Counted from the stretch's first letter, positions 20,508-29,441 are shown. The stretch: DNA of 44,012 bases from Coemansia sp. RSA 922 (GCA_027577415.1 JANBQS010000054.1:1-44012); one strand, 5' to 3'. The notes: generated by a model from the sequence alone, not told the origin. Numbers and translations: made by a program.

Positions 20508-20725
20508 TGGTCGGAAGTTTGTTCAAATAGGGGTGCCCAAAAAAAAGTAAAGAAGCAAAAAATATAAAATAGTTAGGAAGAGGAGAAAAGGAGGGCAAAT
20601 CGTCGCAGTCATTAGCACACCCTCTTCTAGCCGTTAGCAGCCAACTGTTTGGGGAAGGGGGAAATAGAGCGTCCTTTGAAAAAGCTTGGCCACGTCATGT
20701 TTATAGTGGTTCTTTGACCAAAGAA
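20496..20725 (-). repeat. Duplicated promoter/leader, copy 2
   Basis: Partner of 19340-19571. Near-identity starts at the first four codons and extends about 220 bp upstream of the start codon, then is lost at about 20725. Confidence 0.88.
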
Positions 20726-20972
20726 GAGAATCCAAAACTTGAAAGGCACCACAATTAGATTTACTATTCACTCAAGAAATTACCTCTGGCCCACTTTCAG
20801 TAAGCCATTTAGTTTGGGGCGAAGCCTTTGAAAACACAAATTCTGGCCATGGTAAATCTAACCACGTTGAGTAGTTTATGTATTTGAAATAAAAAAAACA
20901 ATGTTAAGGTGGCCGTATGCTAGTCTTTAGAAACAAATGCACGTCAATAATAAGCGTAGTTCACGTATTTGT

Positions 20973-21317
20973 CTATAGTTGCGGTACTACACCAAAATCT
21001 ATCTTTGGAACAGCCTTGTCGTTTGTAAGTACAAGATTTATTTCAACAATATCAATCTTCTCTCCCTCTTCCAACCTACAGGAATCTCTGTAGTCTAAAC
21101 CAATGTCAGTAATCAATTCATCGGCACTATTCGGGTCATTAAGGCTTTTGTAAGCCTCTTCAAATTCAAAATCATCGACACTGATGCTAAAATCCTTTGC
21201 AATTTCTTTTTTAACCTCGCTCACTGTACATGTGGTTGAGTCAAGAAGAATAGGAGAGTGGTGCAAGTTTGGAAATTTGGCATGAAGCAAAAAATACGGA
21301 GCCGCTGGGTTGTTCAT
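20973..21317 (-). CDS. Small orphan protein, beta-grasp-like group (114 aa)
   Basis: Third member of the local group. FLLHAKF, SEVKKEIAKDFSISVDDFEFEE, the late strand IVEINLVL and the tail DFGVVPQL align with FYIHATF, the helix and DF-F(D/E) block, IYVYLK and DDGVVPS in the two neighbours. It does not share their near-identical upstream repeat, so it is an older paralogue. No signal peptide or known motif. Start at ATG 21317; an A-rich leader with ACTATAGGG lies just upstream. Confidence 0.68.
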   Translation of the reverse strand: MNNPAAPYFLLHAKFPNLHHSPILLDSTTCTVSEVKKEIAKDFSISVDDFEFEEAYKSLNDPNSADELITDIGLDYRDSCRLEEGEKIDIVEINLVLTNDKAVPKIDFGVVPQL

Positions 21318-21699
21318 AGGGGTTAAAAATTAAAATAGAGAAAAATAACTATAGGGAGAAAAGAACGTGGATTTAGGCGTTGTTAATGTCTTACTCTGAA
21401 GGGAGGAGAGGGGGGAGACGGAAAAAGGTGGCCTTTTAATCAAAAAGAAATTGCCATGACTTTTCCACTCACATGATCCCTTCAGTCAACGCCTGGGTGC
21501 AGGCAACACTTGGCTACAGTCATCGCCATTCTGATCACTGCGCGAAAGAAAAAAATGTGATCAACGCTTCCAGTCAACCAAAAACACACATTATCGACGG
21601 GAGAAAATAATGTGACAGGCTGTACATCTGTCGCGTGTTGAAATTAGATTGTAAGTGCATGACAAAGCACATTAGACTGAAGGGCCCACTCATTGGGAG

Positions 21700-21707
21700 T
21701 ATAAAAG
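21700..21707 (+). promoter_or_regulatory. TATA box of the 21788 gene
   Basis: TATAAAAG, 88 bp upstream of the ATG at 21788; this spacing is close to that of the minus-strand small genes (about 100-120 bp). Confidence 0.6.
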
Positions 21708-21787
21708 AAAGCAATACTGCGTTCAGGATATTTGCTTCTTTCTCTTCACCAACACACATTTATTTAATTTACTACTTTGTTATCATC

Positions 21788-22102
21788 ATGGCCATTCTTG
21801 TACTCAAACACGGAGTCTCCACTGTAATCCATCCAGACCAAATTGATTCCAAAGACAATATTGAAGAATTGGCACTAAAGAAGTATACAAACAGGTTTGG
21901 CCATGGTAGCTCTGAGCCGTCAGTTTATGCAGTTGATATGGACAACTCAGTCATGAAGCTGACAAAGGTCAACAGCAAGATCTCTAATACCACCGAGTTT
22001 GTTTGTGTGGCTGTAGATGGCGTGATTCAGTATTACTTGGATAGCGGCTCACTCTACTCCCACCTCAGAAGTTGCCTTGCGGTACATAGAAAGTCAGAGT
22101 AG
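21788..22102 (+). CDS. Small orphan protein, beta-grasp-like group (104 aa)
   Basis: The only family member called on the + strand. The open frame reaches upstream to 21635, but the TATA box at 21700 makes the ATG at 21788 the likely start. The segment VYAVDMDNSVMKLTKVNSK...EFVCVAVDG aligns with CFAFEKTGLTRLTKSNARS...EFFHLLMVVGE of the 27271 gene and with ITRITEANVGS...NVYVWFDK of 28816, placing it with that group. Function unknown. The C-terminal tail found in the 27-31 kb members is missing or replaced. No signal peptide. Confidence 0.65.
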   Translation: MAILVLKHGVSTVIHPDQIDSKDNIEELALKKYTNRFGHGSSEPSVYAVDMDNSVMKLTKVNSKISNTTEFVCVAVDGVIQYYLDSGSLYSHLRSCLAVHRKSE

Positions 22103-22270
22103 AGCACCACCCCCCAAGATGAGAAGCGTAGCCAGCATTTTCGTAGTTACCACTTCGTGTGTGTGTTTTTTCTTCTTCTATCGTAGCACTTGTCGATTAC
22201 AAAGCAACACATCATTCAATTTTTAAATATAATTAACCAAATCACTCTGGTAGAGTTCATTGTCTTAGTC

Positions 22271-23605
22271 CTAGTCGTCCGAGTCCTCAGCCGAATCCTC
22301 GTCAACCAAGTTATAGCCGGCGTCTTTCACCATCCGCTTGGTAGCCAGCTTAGTGCAGTACTTGAAATCGAGCTCCGTATTGTCATAGACATCAGTATAG
22401 CTCGATGGCCGAACGTATCCCTCGGGGTAAACAAAGGGCGGGGTGAGGTGCTTGGTGTTGATTGGGCGCGAAATCATACGCTTGTCCTTCCAGGGCTTCA
22501 AATAACCAGCGTTGAACTGGAAAGCATCGCGCTCAGCCTTTCCAGAGACCCTGAACCTAGTAACATGAATGCGGCCACCGCCCAAGCAGGAAATCTCAAT
22601 GTAGGGCACCTTTTTAGCGTGGAACACGGAGCCAGGCGGAAAGTCAGCGAACTGCGGGTTTAACGGCGGGATACTCTTAGGAGCGGCTGATAGTTCCAAG
22701 AACTGAACCCATTTGATCTTGTTTTTAATGCGCATACAAGTGTGCATGGGCTCCTTTAGGTAAAAGGTACGGTGAACGCGGAAAATATCCTCGGCGGTCA
22801 TCTCTTCCCAAACAATGACAGAGTCTTCTCTGTCAAACAGCCTGGTGTGAGATACTTTGGTCTCATCCTGCTCGATCGACTTTTCTCGCGCAAAATCTAG
22901 GTCGCGTAGCACCTTTAACGTCAGTTGTCCGCCCAGCGTACCCATTTCCTCAATCAGCTGAATGGAAGGTGCAGTAGGTGGGATCGGATAGGGCGCCTGT
23001 GCTAGTACTTTGCCGCCGTCGATAACCGATGGGTGAATCTCTTGAATCGTAACTCCAGTTACAGAGTCGCCATTCAATATAGCTGTTTGTATCGGCGATG
23101 GGCCACGATATTTGGGAAGCAAGGACGGGTGGACGTTTATCATGCCGCTCTTGAATCCGTTGATAATGCGGGGTGGCAAAAATCGACCAAAACTCGCCAC
23201 GACGCCAATATCAAACTGACCACTAATATTGCCTCCATCGACCATTGGAAGCATCCAGCTGGACATAGAGGCGGGGAAAGGATGGTGCGCAATGAGACCC
23301 TTTTTCGTGGCATGCTTATCGACTGGTGACTGGTACGTATAAACTTTTTTCTCTCGCTTCATGTAGTACTGCGCCTTTGGACAGACTACTTCCAGGTGGT
23401 CGATGCATGGTTGTGTGCCAACTCGGTTGCCTTCGAGCTCGCGTAGGACGCGTTCGGCAAACTCATCGCTGCCGAAAAATAAAACTTTGAGTCCCGATAC
23501 TGACGCCGATACTGATAGGTTGCGACGACACGTAGGCGACAGCGAAAGCCTGGCTGGGCAGCGTGCCATTTGCCTGGCTTGCATGTACATTGCCGCCACC
23601 GCCAT
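22271..23605 (-). CDS. FMT1: Methionyl-tRNA formyltransferase, mitochondrial
   Basis: Formylates initiator Met-tRNA in mitochondria using 10-formyltetrahydrofolate. The 444-aa product starts at ATG 23605 with a basic Ala/Arg/Met-rich presequence, then the Rossmann start LKVLFFGSDEFAERVL (43-50 core), and the catalytic region NVHPSLLPKYRGPSPI (157-172) followed by GDSVTGVTIQEIHPSVIDGG, which matches the formyltransferase SLLPxxRG and D-G motifs. An unusually acidic C-terminal tail (DEDSAEDSDD) follows the Fmt C-terminal domain. The open frame continues to a TTG at 23659, but no ATG exists there. Downstream it faces the small gene ending at 22102. Confidence 0.93.
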   Translation of the reverse strand: MAVAAMYMQARQMARCPARLSLSPTCRRNLSVSASVSGLKVLFFGSDEFAERVLRELEGNRVGTQPCIDHLEVVCPKAQYYMKREKKVYTYQSPVDKHATKKGLIAHHPFPASMSSWMLPMVDGGNISGQFDIGVVASFGRFLPPRIINGFKSGMINVHPSLLPKYRGPSPIQTAILNGDSVTGVTIQEIHPSVIDGGKVLAQAPYPIPPTAPSIQLIEEMGTLGGQLTLKVLRDLDFAREKSIEQDETKVSHTRLFDREDSVIVWEEMTAEDIFRVHRTFYLKEPMHTCMRIKNKIKWVQFLELSAAPKSIPPLNPQFADFPPGSVFHAKKVPYIEISCLGGGRIHVTRFRVSGKAERDAFQFNAGYLKPWKDKRMISRPINTKHLTPPFVYPEGYVRPSSYTDVYDNTELDFKYCTKLATKRMVKDAGYNLVDEDSAEDSDD

Positions 23606-24090
23606 TTTTGAGACAAGCGTGGATAAAGGAGATAGAGCTAGAAGCTGACAAAGACGCAAAGTAAAGCCTTGCTTGCGTCGATTTAAAATTGTTTTTTGTA
23701 CATGTACTCTTCGATGAAAGCCAAGTAATCTGACTTGCTTACGGGGATCACTTCTGATCGGGCACGTATTTTTTTTTTATTTGAGGGTGTTATTTGGGAG
23801 GCCACGAGTTCCTTTAGCGCCTAAATGTATATCCCTCAAAAAAGACCGCGTGGTGCAAGTGGCGGGATAAAATAAATGACAAAAAACAACTCAGGAACTT
23901 TTCCTCGCTAGATTGCGCGTGCTTGCGGATGAGAGAAACGGTCAGCTGAGCCCAGACAAGCTTTAATAAAAAGGTCATGTCGCTCCATCTTAGATAACCC
24001 GAAAGAGATAGAAAGCATCGCCTTTCTGCTTCGCTCTCTACCTTTTCTTCTTATTTTTGCTACACCGCCTACTACTATCATTTTAAAGAA
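23606..24090. other. Divergent promoter region between FMT1 and arrestin-like gene
   Basis: No gene is seen. It contains a poly-T run near 23768-23777 and a C/T-rich stretch before the + strand start at 24091. No clear TATA box for either gene. Confidence 0.5.
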
Positions 24091-25377
24091 ATGCGGCCAA
24101 CAACGCTGTCAATACTGTTGGACGCACCAGCAGTCCACTTATTTGGCGAGCGCACAACGTCAGCCGGCTTTGTACTCACTGGCGCAGTAAGGCTCAGTTT
24201 ACGCACAGCGACAAAGATACGCAAACTTCACCTGACGTTCAGTGGCGAACAAGCCATCAGCTACGTTCCTCGCCTCCAGCCATCCGCCCAAAAGCCACCA
24301 ACAGCGAGTCCAGTTACTCGCAACAAAAGCCTTGCCGTTATGACCCAAGACTTGATCCTACCGTGCGCTCCTGAGCTATACGCAGCGGGCACTCACGATC
24401 TGCCCTTTGCCTTTGTGCTTCCTGGCGACTTGCCTCCGACTGCCGAGCTTTTGTTTGGTCACATATCGTACTCAGTACAAGCACAGTTAGTACTGACTGG
24501 TCTACGATCCGGCTGTACTGCCAAAGTGCCCGTTGTTGTTCTGCGGTGTCCAGGCGAAGGCAGTCAATGGGCACACGCTGCCTTTGACGCCCTTAGTGTT
24601 GCCACACAGTGGGGAGACCGGTTGTCGGTAGAACTTGCCTATGGATCATGCTCGGTGCCAGCCGATACTCTGCTGGAGCTTAGCGTACAAGTCAGTCCGA
24701 GCGAAAAGGGGTTCAGCCTATTGGCACTCGAAGCAGTTCTCAAGGAGATCCAAAGCGTGCGGGCTTGCATCGACGACAACGACAACCACCAGGGTGCAGG
24801 CGAGAATGGGTCGACGGTGCACAGAGAGTCGCGACTGGTGGCTCGTAAGCGCATGGCCTTTGGAGCTATCGGCAAGCCACTTGATGGACAGGACGAGTTT
24901 GGCGTGGGGCTGCAGATTCCTCCGGCATTTGCTGGTGTTCAGTACGAGTGCGAGTCTGCAGACATTAAAGTGTCTCACCAGCTGGCTCTGACAGTTCTAG
25001 TGAAAACGCCCGAAGGTCAGACGATAGAAATGATGCTCCCCGCGCACCTGTTTGTGCTCCCGCAAGTCAGCATCGATGGCGTGGCTGATCTGCCGCTATA
25101 CGAGCTTTCGGGCGACGACCAGCTGGTTCAATCCGCTGAATCTGAAAACCAGCCAGAGGTCTACTCGCGTAATAGCAGCCACTCGTCACATACTGCCATT
25201 GAGTCACAATTCGATGTATTGCTCGCTGGATTACCGCCATACTCCTTGCCTGTGTGTCAGTCATGTGGCAAGGAGGATATCTCGGTGCTGCAATGTCGCA
25301 AGGCTATTGTGCACAAGAGCCAGATTCCGCCCAATGCCGAAATTGAGGATATGTGTGCCAATGTAGACCAAACATAA
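24091..25377 (+). CDS. Alpha-arrestin-like (ART family) protein
   Basis: Likely ubiquitin-ligase adaptor that directs membrane proteins to endocytosis. The 428-aa product has an arrestin-N-like beta-sandwich at about 5-150 (SILLDAPAVHLFGERTTSAG, then LHLTFSGEQ and DLPFAFVLPGDLPPT) and an arrestin-C-like part at about 185-345 (LSVELAYGSCSVPADTLLEL...VSHQLALTVLVKT). LPLY at 334-337 fits the LPxY variant of the WW-binding PY motif used to recruit Rsp5/Nedd4 ligases. A CxxC...C group (QSCGKEDISVLQC) near the C-terminus is unusual for the family. The fold assignment is by pattern rather than strong motif, so the exact subfamily is open. Start at ATG 24091. Confidence 0.72.
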   Translation: MRPTTLSILLDAPAVHLFGERTTSAGFVLTGAVRLSLRTATKIRKLHLTFSGEQAISYVPRLQPSAQKPPTASPVTRNKSLAVMTQDLILPCAPELYAAGTHDLPFAFVLPGDLPPTAELLFGHISYSVQAQLVLTGLRSGCTAKVPVVVLRCPGEGSQWAHAAFDALSVATQWGDRLSVELAYGSCSVPADTLLELSVQVSPSEKGFSLLALEAVLKEIQSVRACIDDNDNHQGAGENGSTVHRESRLVARKRMAFGAIGKPLDGQDEFGVGLQIPPAFAGVQYECESADIKVSHQLALTVLVKTPEGQTIEMMLPAHLFVLPQVSIDGVADLPLYELSGDDQLVQSAESENQPEVYSRNSSHSSHTAIESQFDVLLAGLPPYSLPVCQSCGKEDISVLQCRKAIVHKSQIPPNAEIEDMCANVDQT

Positions 25378-25459
25378 AGGGGAGTGTTATTTTTTTTTCT
25401 GTTGTACAAATATATTGAAATGAAAAAAAAATCGTATCTACATATAATTTGAATACTGA

Positions 25460-25612
25460 CTAGGGCCAGCCAAAGAAAGGTGGTGTGTCCCAGCCATGTG
25501 GCCCTAGGATCTGGCGTCGACGATGGCCCAGTGGGCTTCCGGGTCTCACGCAAGGCATGACAAAGGCGAGACTGACTGAGCTCAAGGCGATTATGATAAT
25601 GCCGGTATTCAT
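25460..25612 (-). CDS. Possible 50-residue single-pass membrane protein
   Basis: Small ATG-initiated frame: a hydrophobic N-terminal segment (TGIIIIALSSVSLAFVMP), a basic stretch (GHRRRQ) and a C-terminal GWDTPPFFGWP. It is convergent with the arrestin-like gene (83 bp apart). A TATA element (CTATAAAG, minus strand, 25693-25700) lies about 80 bp upstream of the start. GC content rises inside this frame relative to the A/T-rich flanks, which supports coding. Size and layout resemble small subunits or assembly factors of inner-membrane complexes, but I do not recognise it. A longer overlapping frame (25257-25673) runs into the arrestin gene and is less credible. Confidence 0.45.
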   Translation of the reverse strand: MNTGIIIIALSSVSLAFVMPCVRPGSPLGHRRRQILGPHGWDTPPFFGWP

Positions 25613-26184
25613 TAGTGACAAGCGATTTTAAAAAAGTACAAGTAGCGGGAAGAGAATGGAGAAAGCCACTCATGATTGTTTTGTTGGCAAGCCTTTATAG
25701 ACCATGAAAAATTTCGCATTGACAATTGTGTGGCAATTGTGATATAGCATACAATTGTAATTTGCTACGCAATGCCTCAATTACAGTCGATCACTCCAAT
25801 AGCTTCAATGCATGGCTCTTTAAAAGTCAGTTTGTTTGTGCCATTTTTTATTAATTTAGATGAAGAAAAGGAGACCGACCAGTGAATAATAAAAAGTGTC
25901 CGAGTACAATGGTCAAACCAAGCCACGCATGTACTACTTTGCCTGTGAAATGTTAACTTGTGTGTGGCGATAGTGACGATTGCTGAACAAAAACTAGACT
26001 TGGCAAACAATTAAGTAACCACTTCTGCTAGGCTAGTTCAGTAGGAGACAACCGAGGCTATGGACTGATAGAGTATGTAAAGCCACGGCTCTCTTACTTT
26101 GTTTCCCAATTCAGCCATAAACAAGAACCTCCGAATGTATAAAAACAAAGGTTGGGCTCCTCTTGTGGCCCAAATGAGATAAAT
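25613..26184. other. Intergenic region with repeated ACAATTGT palindromes
   Basis: No supported gene. It holds the TATA at 25693-25700 for the minus-strand small frame, and three CAATTG-centred palindromes at 25723-25730, 25734-25741 and 25751-25760 (the last TACAATTGTA). TATAAAAAC near 26138-26146 precedes the + strand hypothetical gene at 26185. Confidence 0.55.
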
Positions 26185-26775
26185 ATGCATTCTTTGCTTG
26201 ATGCAAGTCCACTCTTCAACTCGTCCTCACCGACTATAGACCGATTTAAACAATTTTGTTATTATTCTACTTCGAATTTTGTACCTATGCTCGTGACCAC
26301 ATTGGCGCGTATCACAGTTGCAGCGGCTACAGCAGGACTGACCATCGCTGCGTATATTGAGCCATATGCCGAACATACTGAAACAACATTGGAGTATCCC
26401 CCGTCAATTACTCGAGGACCCGGCACTGAGTGGGCACATGCGACATGGGCAGTAGTAACTGAGGGCCAGGCCGACAGCCGCACCCAAGAAGCACATGACA
26501 CTGCAGCAGGACGTCATAGTGAAGGCAGTGACAGCATCCTTGTTGTGAATGATTCGAGCGAACTTGGCGAGTTGTCAGCTGTTGAAGGCAACAACAACCA
26601 CAATAGTGAAGGAGAAGAGTCGAGTAGTCCTTCGCAAAACAGCGCCCAACATTCCTCACATGCAAATGCAGCCTCAACGCATAGTTTGGAGAGAAGTGGC
26701 AACAAAACATCGCCGTCTTTGATACTGGCAATTGCTATGAGTGGCGTGACGTGTGCCTCGTATATGCTCTTTTAA
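26185..26775 (+). CDS. Hypothetical protein with C-terminal hydrophobic tail (196 aa)
   Basis: I do not recognise it. Start is the ATG at 26185, about 45 bp after a TATA-like TATAAAAAC; the frame is open to a TTG at 26152. A hydrophobic segment spans about 32-58 (FVPMLVTTLARITVAAATAG), followed by a hydrophilic Ser/Asn/Glu/His-rich middle (about 65-175) and a terminal hydrophobic stretch ending CASYMLF. This could be a two-pass or tail-anchored membrane protein, or a surface protein with an internal signal anchor and GPI-like tail. No cysteine framework or catalytic motif is seen. Codon use and absence of stops support coding, but without homology this remains moderate. Confidence 0.5.
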   Translation: MHSLLDASPLFNSSSPTIDRFKQFCYYSTSNFVPMLVTTLARITVAAATAGLTIAAYIEPYAEHTETTLEYPPSITRGPGTEWAHATWAVVTEGQADSRTQEAHDTAAGRHSEGSDSILVVNDSSELGELSAVEGNNNHNSEGEESSSPSQNSAQHSSHANAASTHSLERSGNKTSPSLILAIAMSGVTCASYMLF

Positions 26776-26861
26776 CAATGAGTCTCTTTGAAATGCATTT
26801 TTGTTTGTAATAACACATTCCACATTAAACAAATCTAGGCTGACAATCATCTATCTTCACT

Positions 26862-27158
26862 ATGACCCTCACTCAATCTAGCCGCGAGAGACCTACCCTT
26901 TTTGCTGCGGAACGAAGTACAAAGTTGCACATGGTGCTAGTATTGACATTCCCACATAACACTGGTGGCCGACACAAGATGCTAAACACGGCTATGGCCT
27001 GAACCATTGTTCGAGCTATCAAATTTGGTAATGTTTACACGGCCATAGCAGATAGTACATTGATAACACATGACAACAGTATCAATGTTTCGACACAGAC
27101 TGTGCGACATGTACTTAAAGCTGAAGGACTACAACTAAATGTGAAGCCAAACATTTAA
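26862..27158 (+). mobile_element. Decayed Tc1/mariner-like transposase fragment
   Basis: One + frame reads through a TGA at 27000-27002 and keeps the N-terminal DNA-binding pattern of Tc1-type transposases: a GGRHK segment like the GRPRK hook, TIVRAIKFG, then NVSTQTVRHVLKAEGLQ, matching the family's VSxQTVRRxLKxxGL. It ends at a TAA at 27156-27158; no DDE catalytic domain follows. No inverted terminal repeats or TA duplications could be defined. It lies immediately beside the small-gene triplicate. Confidence 0.65.
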
Positions 27159-27270
27159 TAGTATGCTTTAATAAATTTATTTATATATAAAAAGAAGGAA
27201 AAGTACATCCAAAAAAACCTTCTAAGCTAAAATAGGCCTAATAACTTTCTCTCTTACCCTCCTCGACATG

Positions 27271-27681
27271 CTAACAAAATAAACGAAAATAATCATACCC
27301 TGGAAGATCTGATACGATTTTAATGACATTATCAGTAGGAGGTTCGGTAAACAAGTAGTTCTCTCTCGATTCCACAACCTCTTTGAGAAGGTCTTTATAC
27401 TCCTTTGTACTGGCGGTAGCCTCAGCTTTCTGTCGCTTATCTTCACCTACTACCATGAGTAGATGGAAAAACTCCTCAGCGTGGCCAGTATGAAGACTAC
27501 GTGCATTGCTTTTCGTGAGCCTTGTCAGCCCAGTCTTCTCAAAGGCGAAACAATACCATTCTGGGTAATTTTCGACGACTCTTTCTAATAGAAGACCAAA
27601 ATTGTCGTAAGATGCATCTGATATTACTTTAGTAACACTGAACTTGTCATCGCAGTATCCAACTATAGCGTATTTCACCAT
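27271..27681 (-). CDS. Small orphan protein, beta-grasp-like group (136 aa)
   Basis: Function unknown. The frame is open far upstream to 27990, but conserved leader sequence and the TATA box at 27785-27796 show that the ATG at 27681 is the start. The N-terminus reads MVKYAIVGY (strand), KFSVTKVI (strand), NFGLLLERVVENY (helix), YCFAFEK (strand), then the shared motif TRLTKSNARS and strand FFHLLMVVGE. The C-terminal helix (KEYKDLLKEVVESRENY) aligns with the tails of 28816 and 31036. The N-terminal layout resembles ubiquitin-like headers of fungal Crinkler-type proteins, but no downstream effector domain is present. No signal peptide. Confidence 0.72.
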   Translation of the reverse strand: MVKYAIVGYCDDKFSVTKVISDASYDNFGLLLERVVENYPEWYCFAFEKTGLTRLTKSNARSLHTGHAEEFFHLLMVVGEDKRQKAEATASTKEYKDLLKEVVESRENYLFTEPPTDNVIKIVSDLPGYDYFRLFC

Positions 27682-28059
27682 TCTTGTTTGTACTATCTGT
27701 AGCGGTTGATCAATAAATATACTTGGCAAAGAAGATGTGTGTGGTGGATGTTTTGAAAGTGAGAATGGGGTAGCAGCAGCTTTGTTTTTATAGCAGAAGA
27801 AGGCAGTGTCTTTCTTGTTGAAGGGAAAGCTAGGCAGGGTGAAATCTGCTCTCCCTATCCCATTTTCCCCACAGGCAATCAGCAGTGAGTGGCAACAATG
27901 ACAACAACCCTTAGTATCAAAAGGAATTCGAGCTTGTTTCCAATATATTTGAGACTTTGAGAATGACGTATTTGTCTGCAAAAACGGCAAGCAGCGTACA
28001 TTTCCTCCCTATTTTCTCTTCTAGAAGGCAGCGAAGAAGCTGCATCATCATCCGCAGCG

Positions 28060-28074
28060 CCTTTGCCTCAAAGG
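28060..28074. promoter_or_regulatory. Palindrome CCTTTG-CCT-CAAAGG
   Basis: Perfect 6-bp arms with a 3-bp spacer; candidate binding site for a dimeric regulator of the small genes. About 380 bp upstream of the 27271 gene start. Confidence 0.6.
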
Positions 28075-28210
28075 ATGTCTACGTCATTTGTAATACTGTT
28101 GAGACTTGATAGAGCACGTGTTCCTCTGCATAAACGACGGACAGCGCACATTTCTTCTCCATTTTTTCTCTGAAAAGCAGGTGATACGTCATTATCCCTT
28201 GTTGCACTTT

Positions 28211-28225
28211 CCTTTGTTTCAAAGG
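28211..28225. promoter_or_regulatory. Palindrome CCTTTG-TTT-CAAAGG
   Basis: Same arms and spacer length as at 28060, 151 bp farther upstream. Confidence 0.6.
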
Positions 28226-28815
28226 AATAAAAAACATGACACAATGCACTCTGCCTAAAGAGCTCGGGATGCTGTTAACCACGCCTATCAAATCTCAACC
28301 CTCCTTAGTTGAATGTACAGAATCTGCTGGCTTGCCACTGTCAACCATTGCCTACTCTCCGTTAACAGGTTGTCCTGTAATATTTTGCACATCATTACAA
28401 ACCAAGCCTGTTTATTATTCTTTAGTGGCTCCTCCTTCTAATAGCTATGTCACTGGTAGCCTCCATCTAGTCGATACATGTCATTAACCTCGCCATTATT
28501 TTACATATTCTAGCTAATTATTTTTTTAGTAACATTTTTACTACAAATTGATTTACTAATAGAACATGTATTAGCTGTTGTGCTAGCTTCACATTTATAC
28601 GGACCTAGAAGGTTTGGGCCATGTTGGTGGTGGCTGAGATATTCGGCATAACATGGGAAGGTTCAAAGAATCTGGTCATCTTTTGCTTGACTATGGAATT
28701 TTCTATGAATTTATTTATATGAAGAGAAGGAAAACTACGTCCAAAAACCTTCAATGTGAAAATGGAGCTATTGACTATAACTGGATGACAACTACTGGCA
28801 GGGCTATCAAAATGA

Positions 28816-29211
28816 TTACATGGTAGCAGAGCGGAGACTTGCTGCCAAAATACATTTTTTATTCACATAGGCATGCCCTGCCACATAATCGTTTACTGCT
28901 TTCGAATACGACTGAAAAGCTTTTCATTTTTTTTTACTAAACCTTTTCTCCGCCTGCTCTAGAATTTCAATCTTATCAAACCAAACATAGACATTATCAT
29001 CTTTATCTGTATCCCTAACTGAACCAACATTAGCTTCGGTGATTCGGGTAATCTTGGTATTCTCAATGACTGAAACACCATAGCCTGATTTCTGTGCTGC
29101 TTTTTTTAATAGCGCCATTTCAAACGTTTTTATGTTCTCATTCTCCACTTTGATACTAAGATCAACTATAACATTTTCCCCATCAACATGAACATAACAA
29201 TAATTCGGCAT
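28816..29211 (-). pseudogene. Small orphan gene, beta-grasp-like group, with in-frame TGA
   Basis: From ATG 29211 the frame encodes 95 aa, then TGA at 28924-28926 (codon 96). Past it, the same frame continues for 35 codons to a TAA at 28816-28818. The total is 396 bp, exactly the length of paralogue 31036, and the post-stop residues KAFQSYSKAVNDYVAGHAYV align with its C-terminal region (VFFEDVVAKGNAYI). The TGA is therefore a premature stop, possibly recent. The retained part has the group pattern: strand YCYVHV, strand VIVDLSI, helix KTFEMALLKKAAQ, motif ITRITEANVGS, strand NVYVWF. The truncated protein could still be made and fold. Selenocysteine use is unlikely because no paralogue has Cys there. 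Confidence 0.7.
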
Positions 29212-29441
29212 TTCGTAAGTACTATTTGCAGCAGCGGTTGGTTAATAAATAAATGAGTAGAATATATGTAGTGGTGGTTGTTCTGAAAGTGAAAATAGGC
29301 GACAGCAGCAGCTTAGTTTTTATAGCAGAAAAAGGCTGAGCCCCTCTTGCTGAAGGGATAGCCAGACAAGGCGAAACCAGCGCTCCCCCTCCCCCATTTT
29401 CCTCTGGCAAGAAGCGAGGAGCGGCAACAACGACCACGGCC

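Larger units (their letters stand above)
27909..28225 (-). repeat. 151-bp tandem duplication in the promoter of gene 27271
   Basis: Three palindrome-type sites start at 27909 (degenerate, CCTTAG-TAT-CAAAAGG), 28060 and 28211, exactly 151 bp apart. The two intervals share TTGAGACTT, TCTGCA-AAACG, CAGCG-ACATTTC and CTATTTT/CATTTTTTCTCT blocks. The duplication is old enough to have diverged but the spacing is kept. Confidence 0.7.
27194..28300 (-). repeat. Tandem cassette unit 1 (gene 27271)
   Basis: First of three related units. Shared landmarks, reading right to left, are a distal block, paired CTTTG-NNN-CAAAG palindromes, a stretch resembling TGAGACTTTGAGAATGAC, a GGCAATCA motif, the TATA core TTTTTATAGCAG (+ strand 27785-27796), the leader, a diverged coding region, and a 3' element (AAGGAAAAGTAC ... 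CCTTCT, near 27196-27222). This unit carries an extra 151-bp duplication in its promoter. Confidence 0.75.

Noticed and set aside
25257..25673. 138-codon minus-strand frame overlapping the arrestin-like 3' end
   Set aside because: It reads low-complexity FFFISIY-type sequence through the intergenic A/T tract. The shorter 50-residue frame in the same place is more protein-like.
28236..28487. 83-codon + strand frame
   Set aside because: It lies within the distal part of cassette unit 1; equivalent positions of the other units have no such frame.
28924..28926. TGA as selenocysteine in gene 28816
   Set aside because: No Cys at the aligned position in paralogues and no visible redox motif; a premature stop is simpler, though some early fungi do use selenocysteine.
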